NCBI RefSeq assembly: GCF_000005505.3 | Contig: NC_016132.3 | Coordinates: forward strand, 8,680,001-8,744,000 | Direction of reading: 5' to 3' | Source: Brachypodium distachyon | Lineage: Eukaryota > Streptophyta > Magnoliopsida > Poales > Poaceae | Length of the DNA: 64,000 nucleotides | Shown here: in pieces, positions 10,801 to 21,849 of the stretch | Layout: the number at the start of each line of letters is the position of its first letter | How positions within the stretch are numbered: position 1 is the first letter of the stretch | Notes under the pieces: generated by a model | What the model was told of the DNA's origin: nothing | Seen by the model: the letters and a program-made list of their open reading frames with translations, nothing else | Database searches by the model: none | Position numbers and translations under genes: made by a program

Positions 10801-12426
10801 GCCCAATATGATGCTCATGACTACGGTACCATTTATGTCAATTAATTATTGACTTATACATGCGTACATATGATGCTCAGATACTAGCTAGTAATCTCTA
10901 TTAGGGATTATTAGACTAACTGTTGCTGTATTAAACTATTATTACAAAGAGTTCGTGACACGAATATTTGCACGTTCTGTGTCTTTGCAAACCTGCTTTG
11001 TTCTAAATACTTCTTATATTTCTTCAGAGTTCATAGTGTCCTATAGAAAATTCTATCTGACCTACTCATTAGTTATTAAAAGCTTAGATTCTATATTTAG
11101 TTTTTATGTTTCTGGCACTTCAATTTTACCAATTACATATGAGCTGACACAAAATTTCCAGATTCATACTTTAGTCCAATGCTTATAACAGTTTCCAGTT
11201 CCCACTGTTAAAACTTTCTAGAAATTAATGTAGTCCAATGCTTATATGTGTTGTTGGTTTTCCACATTTTTATCTAACTGTTAAATTTAAATTTATATGC
11301 AGTGGCAATCATAGTTTTGAATTTATGTATGTCAATAACGAAATTATTTGAATCCCAAGAATGTAAATTTCAGGAGTAATTTTATCTGTGCCATTTATAT
11401 AGATAAGAATATAAGTATATAACATATGCTGGGCCTATTGGCGGTAAAGTAGACTGAGAAAAACTTAAGAGTATGTTATTTTGCTAGTTGGCAATAACAA
11501 TTTATTTGCACTATTACTATTTTTTTTTGACGGAACACTATTACTATTACAGTAGCATATATTTTGTAGAATTTTGTTATCACACTTTCAAACTTTATTG
11601 TCTTTCCATTTCTGTCTTTCTGGTGCCCTCTTACTTGCTTATACAAATGGACATGCATTGGCCTAAGAATAGATGGAACTGCAATAGGATGTTGCATTCT
11701 GGCTTCTTACTCACGTAAAGAGTCATGTTTTTTCCTGTATTCTTTTATACTATAGACTAGCTTTAGAATTTACTAATTTAGTGTTATTATACATGCTATG
11801 GATCACATGGGATTGCGTTTTTATCTGATCTTTTAAGCGCATGTGTACAATTGGACATGGATGCACATCAATTTTAATGTGAGGCTGTTGTCTCGCAAGC
11901 TCTTTTTTGTTGCCTATGTGATAAACTCTATACCTCGCTTGATCCTGGGTGCAAAAGTTGAGACCAGGCGGTGCAAATAATTCTGGTGGCATGATAAAAT
12001 GTGGGATTGTGTTGGATGAATGTTGCTCACTGAGTCACCGTGCTCCGTATAAAGTTAGTTATAACGAATAGCATCAGAACTTGACAACTGTTGCACTTAT
12101 ATATGGATGTTGTTTGGTTTATACTTGTTTGCTAGCAAGACATCTTTCACATAAAGAAGTTAGGGCCAGTTGGTAAAAAAAAAAGCGAAGTTTGGGCCAT
12201 GAAAACAGTACATTTACGTTATTTTCTCATACAATTGGTCTACCACATATCCAGATTTGTCTAAACTCTTGTGTGTATCTGACTAATATTGCTGGTCTTT
12301 GAAGGGATGTTGAACTGGTGTAAGGGCATCAACTTGGCTGAGAAAGCTAAAGGACGACCAACCCAACCTCCATCGCCAGGAGATTACCACTTGGTGGGAC
12401 ATACAAGGCAGACATTCGTAGGATGA
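7810..12426 (+). CDS. DUF1618 family protein, copy 1
   Basis: Exons are 7810-8944 and 12305-12426; the product is about 418 residues. The protein matches the grass-expanded DUF1618 family, whose function is unknown. The core includes GRLWWVDLSWG, then CDPF and FVPFPPGRVLE, and VSVWTLADPDSTEWTLEHEATF. The start codon sits in a context shared with the other copies (ATGGCGCCTCC), followed by a Ser/Pro-rich lead and SSWVILGSI. The last exon encodes only about 39 residues ending in SPGDYHLVGHTRQTFVG. Its frame joins through a split Gly codon, and the same tail is conserved in copy 2 (copy 3 is more diverged). The 3.4-kb intron was enlarged by a LINE (9515-10715). All three copies lie in the same direction, so this is a tandem cluster. 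No signal peptide or membrane segment is evident. Confidence 0.82.
9515..10715 (+). mobile_element. 5'-truncated L1-type LINE in the intron of DUF1618 copy 1
   Basis: This is the 3' part of a LINE. It encodes the post-RT region (for example AWQKVCGPKEYGGLGIPDL) and, in another frame, the zinc-binding zf-RVT region (FFAWTVTLERCLTADRL, then CQLCGSSPETTNHIFMLC). It ends in an A-run at 10709-10716. It is flanked by AGTATTC at 9508-9514 and 10716-10722, a likely 7-bp target-site duplication. The flanking intron sequence aligns across the insertion with the introns of copies 2 and 3, so it inserted after the duplication. Frame changes show it is dead. Confidence 0.75.
11509..11547. repeat. A-tailed micro-insertion with 12-bp duplication
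   Basis: cactattactat is perfectly repeated at 11509-11520 and 11536-11547. The 15-nt insert is eight T's followed by GACGGAA (inverted: TTCCGTC then eight A's). It lies in the intron of DUF1618 copy 1. Confidence 0.65.
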
Positions 12427-12501
12427 ATTGGTGGAGGAACATGAAGCAAGTGTTTACGGCTAACAGTTTCCTAGTCCTAGGTGAGCTCAATTTCCCCAGT
12501 C

Positions 12502-12551
12502 TATATGATCTTGTCTTCATTCTCGTTTTTTGCGAGTTATATGATCTTGTC
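12502..12551. repeat. Micro-insertion with 14-bp duplication
   Basis: tatatgatcttgtc is repeated at 12502-12515 and 12538-12551 around 22 nt that contain a T run followed by GCGAGT (inverted: ACTCGC then A's). The matching 3' flank of DUF1618 copy 2 (about 16670-16710) has no such duplication, so the event followed the gene duplication. Confidence 0.55.
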
Positions 12552-12920
12552 GTTATAGTATCAAACTCACTCCATGAGGCTGTAGTGTGCTAATGTTCTT
12601 CTGTCAAAATCTCCTTTGATCCAGGTGTTTTAGTACTCCATGAGATATGTCCCGTGGTGGTGGTGGTGACGTTCATACTTTGGCATGTTCGCGCGAAGTA
12701 GCGTTGCTTGTGTCCTTTTTTGGGTCTATCACAATTCAGTATCAGGTGGTGAAATGCTCTTGGAACACTACCTACCCGTCACTGAGCTGTATCTCCTCAT
12801 GGACGGTGTGCTGAGTTGGTTTGTTGGTGTTTCAGTAATTCAGTTACAACCTTAATCCATTGCTGCTTTGCTTTCCTGCATTATGTGTTCCACGCACGCT
12901 TCTATATATGTGGTTATAGT

Positions 12921-12966
12921 AGTTAATACTCGCTCTTAGCCGCAAAAAAAAGTTAATACTCGCTCT
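12921..12966. repeat. A-tailed micro-insertion with 16-bp duplication
   Basis: agttaatactcgctct is perfectly repeated at 12921-12936 and 12951-12966. The insert is only 14 nt (TAGCCGC plus seven A's). This is the clearest member of the class: a perfect long duplication around a few bases and an A-tail. Confidence 0.75.
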
Positions 12967-13636
12967 GTTTTAAATTGTAGCGTATGTACTAAGTTTAAAT
13001 ATAACCAAAGATTCTTTATTACTAGAAAATATGCTAATATCTACGACATCAAATAAATATAATGTGAAGATATTTGCCATGATGGCTTTAGTATAACTGT
13101 ACATGTTGATAGATTTCTATAAACTCGGTCAAACTTTAAGAAATTTCATTTAGTTTGAAGTTATAATAACGGTTCTGACTAATTACTCTAGCGGTTCTGT
13201 GTTGATTTAGATTAAAATGTGAATCGTGGAATGAGAAAAGGAAAGTGTTCAGTCGCTGCATGCCACCGTGCAACAAACAAACTAACACGAGTGCGTGGTT
13301 CCTCGTCATTCAGTTCTGATACACATCTTCCGTGTTCCGTCAAGCCGCGGATGAATAATTCATCTTCCTCCAATCCCCCTCCTCCCGCCACCACAGCTTC
13401 AGAAGTTATTGGTGAGACGCTTTTGAGACAATTTGACTAGTAGCATATCCGATCGACTCTGCTTCTGTTTAGAATTAGGGCTTTAGAAGATAAATTTATG
13501 TAGCACTTGGAGCTTTTCTTTTAGAGGAAACGCTGAAATTATATCAAGACATGGCGTAACCTGTGAGTCTGTGACCCTAGAGTTTACAATTCAACCAGGC
13601 GGCAACGGATGAACGGAGCCAAAAAAAAAAAAAACG

Positions 13637-13692
13637 AGAGATAGAAGGTTGCAGCATCCCTGTGAAAAGAAAAGAAGAGATAGAAGGCTGCA
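13637..13692. repeat. Possible micro-insertion with imperfect 17-bp duplication
   Basis: agagatagaaggttgca at 13637-13653 is repeated with one mismatch at 13676-13692. The 22-nt insert between ends in an A-rich run (GTGAAAAGAAAAGA). The duplication is imperfect, so this is a weaker member of the class. Confidence 0.45.
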
Positions 13693-13782
13693 CCGAGGCC
13701 GAAGGAAAAGAAAGAAGCTCAGCAAAACGCCAAGAGAGACTACGGAGTATTCCACTACATAGGCAGGACGAGAGAGCTTGGG

Positions 13783-13817
13783 GGAGACGGGGCGTTCAAA
13801 CATGAAAGGCTGCCACG
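13783..13817 (+). promoter_or_regulatory. Conserved upstream block, DUF1618 copy 2, with an upstream ATG
   Basis: This is the copy 2 version of the block described at 7654-7684. Here a base change has produced ATG at 13802-13804 (ttcaaacATGAAAGGC; the other copies have TTG). That ATG opens a long frame overlapping the main start at 13948 in a different frame, so it would act as an overlapping upstream reading frame if the transcript begins before it. Confidence 0.4.
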
Positions 13818-13947
13818 CCCCTGCTCTCCGCGCCTCCCTCAGCTCTGCTCTGCGCTTCTTCCGCAGCACGCCACCCATCCCATCCACTCCACATCACACC
13901 ACACCACGCTCCGCTGCCAGTCCACCACCGCCCCCATCCCCGGTCAG

Positions 13948-16625
13948 ATGGCGCCTCCGTCTTCTTCGTCGTCGGCGTCGTCGTGGGTCATCCTGGGCAG
14001 CATCCCGCGCGTCTCCAACCTCCCGGCGGACGAGGGCGACGTCTCCGTCGCGCTCGCGGCGCCGCCGCGCGTCTCGATCCTCACCGTCTCCCCGCGCGTC
14101 TTCCCGGCTCGCCCCACGCCCCACTACTTCCCCTTCGTCCTCGCCGCCGACCCTTCCGGCTTGCTCCTCCTCCAGGCCAACCAGGGCTGCCCGGCCACCC
14201 GTGAAGTCGTCGACCACCCCGGCCACCAGTCCTCCTGCTGGAAGTTCAGCAAGCCGCACTACTTCGTCCTCGACGCCGCCACCTCCTCCTCCGCGTTCCA
14301 CCTCCCCGACCCCTCCAGGACCAACATCCTGCACCAGGCCATGCTCGGCCTTCTCGTCTCCCCTGCCGGCGCCGGCCACTTCATGGTCGCGGAGCTCCGG
14401 CCCATCATCGGCAGCGACAAAGCCGATCTCCTCTGCTTCTCCACAGAGGTCGGGGAGTGGGTGGAGAAACCCGTGCATTACCCGCTCCCGCCGCGCCCGC
14501 TGGCTCCCATCGGCGTGGTCTCGCACCATGGCAGGCTCTGGTGGGTCGACCTCTCATGGGGCGTCATCCACTGCGACCCCTTCGCCGACCACCCGGTCCT
14601 GGGCTTCGTCCCGTTCCCGCCGGACAGGGTGCTCGAGTGCAGGGAAGGGTGGGGAGTCAGCGACAACTACCGTTGCGTGGGGGTGAGCGGCGGCAAGCTG
14701 CGGTTCGTGGACACGTTCATGAGCCGGCGTGCTGGCGGCGGCGCTCCGACCGTCAGCGTGTGGACTCTGGCCGATCCAGACTCCAATTTGTGGGCTCTGG
14801 AGCACGAGGCGACGTTCGCGGACATCTGGGCCGATGACAGCTACAAGGCCACCGGGCTGTCCAGGAAGATCCCCACGCTTGCCACCATCCACCCCAACAA
14901 CCCCGCCGTGGTGTACTTCTTCCTGGAGGAGCACCTCTTCGGTGTGGACGTGCGTGCTCGCAAGATCGTGGAGTGCGAGATCTACGGCCTCGTTGCGCCG
15001 CCCAGCCTCTGCATCGCCTCTCGCTTCGTTCGGCCTTGGGTGCTGCCGCGGGCACTCTCCTCTGCAGGTACTGCTCCAAATGCTACCCGATCTCTCTTTA
15101 TATTCTTAGTAGTTTCACTGTTTTATGTTTGTTCTCTGTTCATATGTTAGCGGCTGTTTGAAAGGAAGGTACTTTGTCGGAGAAAGTTGGTATTCAGTCA
15201 AATTTGAACTTAATAGATACTAAAATTTCTAAGAAATATTCTTAATCTAATAACAGGCCCTATATGTGATGTTATATGTCTAATTTATAATCTTCTAAAT
15301 TAATTTGGTTGCCTGATAGCTTATAGCGTTCTATTGTTATATGAGTACTGTAATTGCTGCTTAAGAATGTTTTTCTGATTAATATTATGCTGGTTTCTTG
15401 TCGAGACCATTTCATGGTTTCCATATGGCATTTCTAGTTTCCTCGTTTACCATTTTCCTCCGGGCCTCACCAAATACCAACGTTATGTGATTTACTAGTG
15501 TGATAAACCTACCAGCTTATCAGTTTAAGAGCATATACCTAACTGAATTGCATCGTTTGGTCGATATAGGCCTGGCTTCTATTAGTTTCGATTCTCAGCA
15601 TTCATCTATGACTTACATATTTATAGTACACGTGCCAGCTTATCAGGTTAAGAGTATACACTACATCCTCTCAAAAAAGTGTATACACTACATACCTAAC
15701 TGAGTTGCATCTTTTGGTGGATATAGGATTAGCTTCTGCATCCAAGGCTAGAGCATTCAACTATGACTGACATATTTAAACAATTCATGCATTGACTACT
15801 TGATGCTTAATAAAGGCCATAGAGTGTGCATTAGGTCCCCAAAATGATTATGTTGATTACACCAAATATGTTCATTGGTTGTAGGACTTGTACATATGCG
15901 TATTAAATACTCCCTCCGTTCCATAATAAGGCGCCCACGCATTTCGAGGTCCAACTTTGACCATCGATTAGACTAACAAAATGTGAATAATATGTTATAA
16001 AATTATACCACTAGATTCATATCTGAAAGAAGTTTCCGACAGTATAATACATAATTCACATTTTGTTGGTCTAATTGGTGGTCAAAGCAAAATCTTGAAA
16101 TGCGTGCGAGTCTTATATTATGGAACGGAGGGAGTATATGTTTGGATACTTGTAAACTTGACTAGTTCGGGGCTTTTAGACTAAACTTTTACCGTCGATT
16201 CATAAAGTGACTAAAATGTGATTTCTGGCAGAATGTGTGTACGCACTCACTATGTTTCATATGAGAATATAAGATATTGATAAGCTGTAACAAATAGAAT
16301 AAGAACTACAAAACCATTACACTTCATACATGAATGTTGTTTTAGTTGAGGTTTATTAGCAACTAGCTAGCTAGATACCTAGCACGTACATGCATGGAGT
16401 AGTCAGGGCAGTAATGCTACATTGTTTTATCATTGATTGGTTCACCACATATCCATATTTGTCGAAAGGCTTGTGACTAACATTGATTGTCTTTGAATTT
16501 GATTATTTGAAGGGAACTGGTCTAATGGCCTTTCCCCGGCTGAAAGTGCTAATGCACGGCCATACCAGCCATCGCCTGGGGACTACCACTTGGTTGGAGA
16601 GAGCAGGCAGACATTCATTGGATGA
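13948..16625 (+). CDS. DUF1618 family protein, copy 2
   Basis: Exons are 13948-15067 and 16513-16625; the product is about 410 residues with an intact frame. It is very similar to copy 1 through the DUF1618 core (GRLWWVDLSWG, CDPFADHPVLGFVPFPPDRVLE, VSVWTLADPDS). The donor follows CTCTGCAG. The last exon encodes a tail ending in RPYQPSPGDYHLVGESRQTFIG, close to copy 1. The 1.4-kb intron holds a Stowaway MITE (15910-16134) and a micro-insertion (15654). Of the three copies it has the shortest intron and the cleanest 3' flank, so it serves as the empty-site reference for insertions in the other copies. The function of the family is unknown. Confidence 0.83.
15654..15693. repeat. A-tailed micro-insertion with 13-bp duplication
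   Basis: gtatacactacat occurs at 15654-15666 and 15681-15693, around 14 nt (CCTCTC, six A's, then GT). It lies in the intron of DUF1618 copy 2. Confidence 0.55.
15910..16134. mobile_element. Stowaway MITE in the intron of DUF1618 copy 2
   Basis: A 225-bp element with terminal inverted repeats (CTCCCTCCGTTCCATAATA on the left; its complement on the right) sits between TA dinucleotides, as expected for Tc1/mariner-derived Stowaway MITEs. The arms stay complementary well inside, and no transposase is present. Confidence 0.85.
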
Positions 16626-18780
16626 ATTGGAGGAAGCAAGTGTTTTTGGCTAACAGTCTCCTACCTAGGTGAGCTCAGTTTCCACAACCTGTGTATGATC
16701 TGGATCACTGTTCTAGCTTCAAACCGCATGAAGAGCGGGGGCACTGATTTCCTCTCGTTAAAATTTCCTTCGATGCAGGCGTAGTACTGAACTCAAGTTA
16801 TGGAGTGATCTCAGGGGATAGGCATGATACCTTCTTACTGTCCTGGTGGCGATGTGGCATGCGTGTTTTGGCATCGTGACGCAAATGAATGCAGCTCAAC
16901 AGGTCTCCTTTGTTTTATGTCTGATCGATTAGATGGTGAAATGCTGCTGGACCACTACTATGTATCGGTTACTTGCTTATTATTATTCCTAGCTTCTTGG
17001 ATGGAACACTTGCCTACGAGTGTGTCGGTTCCAGTGATAACCATTTGAACTGCGAAACTGTGATTTCCTTCGGTGGTAGCTGGTGTTGCTGCTTTACTTT
17101 GCTTGCTGCATTTGGTGTTCGGTGCTTAAATCTCGTTGCTGTGCCTTGTGAATGTATCGGCTCCCCTCGTTGAATATCACCTGTGTGCAAAGAGGAAAGG
17201 AGAGACGCGCTTCCATGCGTCGTTCAGTGTTGAGTCGCCGGCTGTTTGATGCATGCCAGTGAGCAATAAACTGTTCCTCACTTTCTCAAAACGTACGTAA
17301 CGCTATTTGTAGAGTGCCAATATATGAGTTTCTTCTACATGCCCTAGGTTTTATTTGCACTTGTTGATGGCAGGCCGCCGGAGTCCTGTTTTTCCACCGT
17401 CAAACGCGCTACGGACGGCAGATGATGCCCCTCGCTACCGAGGGAATAGGCACGTCCTCTGCGGTCTCCTGCGAGTGTGGCACGGTTGCTCTGCATTGTT
17501 TATTTAACTGCGATTGTCTATTTCTTAGTTAACAATCATAGCTATTATTTTATCGTCTTTTGTATTTGCATGAATCTTGCAAGAATCTCATTGATTGAAT
17601 CATACGGTTGTTAGCATTAACGTATTTATGATTTTGTATCATTAGATTAACATGACATGAAATTTGTATCATTAGATTCATCGTAATTATGATTTTGTAT
17701 TGTATATATTATTCTCCATGGAGTAACTTTTGGCGGATTATAATTTAGGATCAAATTTTATTGAGACAAGAGTTTGACTAATAGTTACTTTGTTAATATA
17801 TGATTAACGTGACATGAAATTTGTATTATTAGATTCATCATAATTATGATTTCATATCATGTATATTACTTCTTAATGGAGTTTTTTTTTTGTTAAGAGA
17901 CCTTGTTTTAATGAAACTAATATGCCCTATATTATGAAAAACAGGGTTTTGAAACAAGTGGACTAGTTCACAACACAACACCGTCCGCTAATAATAAACA
18001 ACCCACTCTCCAATCTTGATAAAAAAAAGAGAGCTCTACCTGTCTTCTTTCGGATAGTGTGAAGTCACTTCTATTCGATATCAAGCTGGGGCCTTCGGCG
18101 CCGTAATTGCTTGGTGGAAGATCTGGGAGAGTGGCTTAGAAATTTTAGATAATTCTCTGTAATAAGATGTACATATTTTGCAATAAAATTTCAACTTCCC
18201 TAAAAAAAATTGGTCCGTCGAAGATCTTTATTGGATTCAATTAGATTTGTTTCTCTACCTACGAAAATTTACACAACAAAAATGAAAATTCCACATCTAA
18301 TATTTTTGTAATCCCTTTTGACATCCATAAAATAGTTGGTTTCATTTGAAGCACGTGCTATGTGGTGCAAATAAAAATTACTCTTTATCTTTATGGTCTT
18401 TTTAATAGGTTGTGATGAAAACGCAATAATAAGGAATACACATGCAAAATAGACAAAGGTAAAGCACATATGAAAGAAAACAGAAAAGTCATTTGGATAA
18501 GCATAAAAGAAAGGCTCAATCATACGCAAACGGATATCAAAAACTAATTTATAGAAATCTAATACTACATTTTTTTAATTAAAAGAGCATTTTAATTATT
18601 TACTTATTATTGTGAATAAGAAGAAAAAATAAATCTACACTTCATTTTTTGGGCAGGGAATCCTATGATCAAAATTACTAGAGGTCATTGGACGAGCTGG
18701 GAAAGAGAAGAGAAAAGAGAGAAGCGCATGCTGCATGCATAAAAACGACAAGGAAAAGGGCATTTGGCTTCCGAGAAGAG
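16626..18780. other. Intergenic region between DUF1618 copies 2 and 3
   Basis: The 3' flank shared with the other copies runs to about 17020 and includes the empty site cctagcttcttggatggaacactt at about 16987. An imperfect direct repeat of about 80 bp occurs at 17644-17722 and 17801-17880 (attaac-tgacatgaaatttg and onward). At about 18040-18210 a GC-richer piece ends in an A-run and could be a LINE 3' end. The rest is AT-rich with nothing recognisable. Confidence 0.45.
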
Positions 18781-18812
18781 GAGACGTTCGAACTTGAAAG
18801 GCTGCCACGGCC
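18781..18812 (+). promoter_or_regulatory. Conserved upstream block, DUF1618 copy 3
   Basis: This is the copy 3 version of the block at 7654-7684 and 13783-13817 (gagacgttcgaacttgaaagg and onward), about 135 bp before the start codon. Confidence 0.4.
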
Positions 18813-20687
18813 CTGCTCCTCTCCTGAGTCCTGACAGCTCGATCATCGCTGCGCCTGCGCCCCTTTTCAGTCTCCACTCTCCAAGGCACCCGCACCGCCA
18901 GAACCCACCCCCCTTCTCCGTTTCGTGATGACCCGGCGCGTCCAGATGGCGCGTCCGCTCTCTTGGTCTGCTCCGCGGCCGCCGCCGACGTCCTCGTGGG
19001 TCATCCTTGGCAGCATCGCGCGCGTCTCCGGCCAGGCGGACGAGGAGTGCGAAGCCTCCGGCCCAGCGGACGAGGGCCGCATATCTCCATCGCGCTCACG
19101 GCGCCGCCGCGCGTCTCGATCCTCTCCCCGCGCGTCTTCCCGGAGCCCGCCACGCCGCAGCACTTCCCCTTCGTCCTCGCCGCCGACCCCTCCGGCCTGC
19201 TCCTCCTCCAGGCCAACCTCGCCTGCCCACGCCACCGTGAAGACATCGAGCTCCCCGTCCCCGACCGGTGGGCGTACTGCTGGAGAAGCAGCAAGTCGCG
19301 CTACTTCGTCCTCGACGCCACCACCGCCTCCGCGTTCCACCTCCCCGACCCCAGGCGCCCCATCCTGCACCAGGCCATGCTCGGCCTTCTCGCCTCCCCC
19401 GAGGGCGGCGGCCACTACATGGTCGCGGAGCTCCAGCCCTTCATAGGCGGCGACGCAGCCACGCTCCTCTGCTTCTCTACGGAGGTCGGGGAGTGGGTCT
19501 ACAAGCCCATGGATTACCCGCTCCCGCGCCGCCAGCTGGCCCCCTCCTGCGTCGTCTCGCACCACGGGAGGCTGTGGTGGGTCGACCTCTCATGGGGCCT
19601 CATCACCTGGGACCCCTTCGCCGACAAGCCGGTCCTGGCCTTCGTTCCCTTCCCGCCGGGCACGGTGCTGGAGTGCAATGAAGGTTTTGGAATCACCGAC
19701 AGGTACCGTCACGTGGGGGTGAGCGACGGCAAGCTGCGGTTCGTGGACACGTACATGAGCCGGCGTGAAGGCGGCGGCGCTCCGACGGTCAGCGTGTGGA
19801 CGCTGGCCGACCCAGACTCCACGGAGTGGACGCTGGAGCACGAGGCGACGTTTGCGGACATCTGGGCCGACAAGAGCTACAAGGCAGCCAAGCTGCCCAA
19901 GGAGATACCCGTGCTTGCGCTCATCCATCCCGAGAACCCCTGCGTTGTGTACTTCTTCCTGGAGAGGCAGCTCTTCGGCGTTGACGTGCGCGCACGCAAG
20001 TTTGTGCACTGCAAGGTTTATGGGCTGGTTGCGCCGCCGAGCTGGTACGTCGCCTCTCGCTTCGTTCGGGCTTGGGTGCTGCCGCCGGCACTCTCCTCAG
20101 GTAATGCTACTCGTCATGCCTCATCTCGTTACATTCTAAAATGACCAATTTATTCTCCTTGTACACTAGGGCTGCTAGCTTGTAGCGTTCCATAGTTAAT
20201 TTGTTATGAGTAATGTTAATCTGCTTCAAGCTTAATTTTGTCGTGTACTGGTTTCTTGTGGACAACCATTTCGTGATGCCCATATATAGGTTACTTCTAC
20301 CATTCTCGTAGTGGTTACTAGTGCGGTTTCACCACTTCTATTTTCCGTCGGAGCCTAATTAACGTACGACACGTGCTGTGATGTGTTAGTGTGACTGTGT
20401 GAGACACTTAAGTACCAACTTCATGCTAAGAGCCTAAGAGCATATGGACGTCGTATTTGAATTGCATCTGCGTGTTTCTAAACAAGCGTTTTTAAATGTA
20501 TATAGGCTTGGGACTCTGTATATCTAAGGCTATCTCTTGGGCGTTCATCCATAACTGACATATTCCATTAGTTCATCCATGTACTACTTGATGATCCTTA
20601 AGCAAGACCATAGAGTGTCTGCACTAATATTTTGAATTGGGCCTCCCAAAACGTTGCACATCTATGGTATGGCGATCATACCGGTTG

Positions 20688-20896
20688 CTCCCTTTGTTCC
20701 ATAATACAAGACGTCCACACATTTTGAGGTTTAGTTTTGACTATTGTAGTTAGACCAATAAAATATGGATTGTTTGTTATAAAAATTATACCGTTGGAAA
20801 TTTCTTTAGAATATGTATCCAATTGGTAACTTATGTAGCATCTAACCCACATACTATTGGTCTAATTGTTGATCGAAATTAAATCTTGAGTTGAGT
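20688..20896. mobile_element. Degenerate Stowaway MITE in the intron of DUF1618 copy 3
   Basis: The left end is CTCCCTTTGTTCCATAATA. Inner sequence (tagttttgactattgtagttagaccaa; later ttggtctaattgttgatcgaaa) shows the inverted structure of the copy 2 element. The right terminus is lost where the next element begins. Confidence 0.55.
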
Positions 20897-20900
20897 TACA

Positions 20901-21131
20901 CTCCCTACATTTCTCGAAGAATGGCACCTAGACATTTTGATGAATAACTTTGAACATTAATTAGTCCAATAACACGTGGTTGTGTGATATAATTGTTTAC
21001 CATTTGAATTTTTTTTAATATGAATCAAATGATATAATTTTTGTAGCATAACTCACATATTGTCGGTCTAATTGTTGGTCAAAGTAAAACCTCGAAATGC
21101 ATAGGTGCCTTTTTTTGAGAAATGGAGGGAG
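20901..21131. mobile_element. Second Stowaway MITE in the intron of DUF1618 copy 3
   Basis: The left end is CTCCCTACATTTCTCG and the right end is GAGAAATGGAGGGAG followed by TA. Inner arms (aactttgaacattaattagtc; ggtctaattgttggtcaaagt) are complementary. It abuts the degenerate element on its left, making a tandem pair. Confidence 0.6.
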
Positions 21132-21849
21132 TATATGACTTGTAGATGTGTACAGATTGATGCTAGAGGTACCGGTAGTCTTCTCTCAGGGCTATTACAG
21201 TTGAGTGTTGACTCATGAGTCATGAGTGAATGAATGACAGTGTGAGTAGTCGGAACAAATAACCATTCCATATGTAAATTTTGTTTGCTTTATGTTTGGT
21301 TTGCTAGTCACTAGTAAAATATGAGATACTTCAAATAGTATGTAGCATCGAGTAGTCAAGTCCCTCCAAATAGTAATGCTATATGTTATTTTTCATATGA
21401 TTGATCCACCACATGACCAGCTTTGTCAAAAGGGTTGTGACTAACATTGTTTGTTTTTGAAGGGAACTGGTCTTATGGCATGAACTGGGCTGAAAGTGTT
21501 AATGAACGACCATACCAGCCATCGCGCGGGGATTACTTCTTGGGGGGATTTACCATACAGACATGAGACATCCCCAGAAGAGTGAATTTCGGAGGAACAT
21601 GAAGGAAACGAGTGGTTATGGCAAGAGCTTAGTCGAGCTCACTTTTCACATATCTGTATGATCTCAGTCGCTGCTCGCTCTGCCCTCAAGCACCAACCCT
21701 GAAGAGTTGCAGCACTAATCTTCTCGTGTCAAATTCTCCTTTAATCAGCTATGGAGTGAGCATGTTCGCGCAAAGCACGCAGCCTAACAGTTATGGTGAA
21801 ATGCTGTTGGAACAGTATCGGTTGCTTGGTTTTTGACACTAGTTTCTTG

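Larger units (their letters stand above)
12427..13782. other. Intergenic region between DUF1618 copies 1 and 2
   Basis: The first few hundred bases are the 3' flank shared with the other copies (ggtgaaatgct-ttgga-cacta at about 12747). AT-rich DNA follows at 12950-13200 that may be a decayed Stowaway-like element. Micro-insertions (12502, 12921, 13637) are listed separately, and there is an A14 run at 13621-13634. No gene was recognised. Confidence 0.45.
18946..21566 (+). pseudogene. DUF1618 family, copy 3, frameshifted
   Basis: The start at 18946 is equivalent to the starts of copies 1 and 2. The first 45 or so codons (MARPLSWSAPRPPPTSSWVI onward) read in one frame up to PADEGR. From about 19082 the conserved protein (ISIALTAPPRVSIL onward) continues in a different frame. 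Aligned with copy 1, one base is missing between 19074 and 19090. After that the frame is open to the donor after 20100, and the last exon (21463-21566) joins in phase. Its tail is altered: RPYQPSRGDYFLGGFTIQT then TGA, a few residues shorter than in the other copies. The gene is probably inactive at the protein level, unless the shift is a sequence error or an alternative start or intron bypasses it. Two Stowaway elements lie in its intron and a MULE-like element follows. Confidence 0.7.

Noticed and set aside
13894..14529. Minus-strand 211-codon frame within DUF1618 copy 2 (with matching frames in copies 1 and 3)
   Set aside because: It is the complement of conserved coding sequence and appears in all copies only because the sense gene is conserved.
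18008..18215. Possible LINE 3' end with an A-run
   Set aside because: No target duplication and no coding remnant long enough to support a separate feature.
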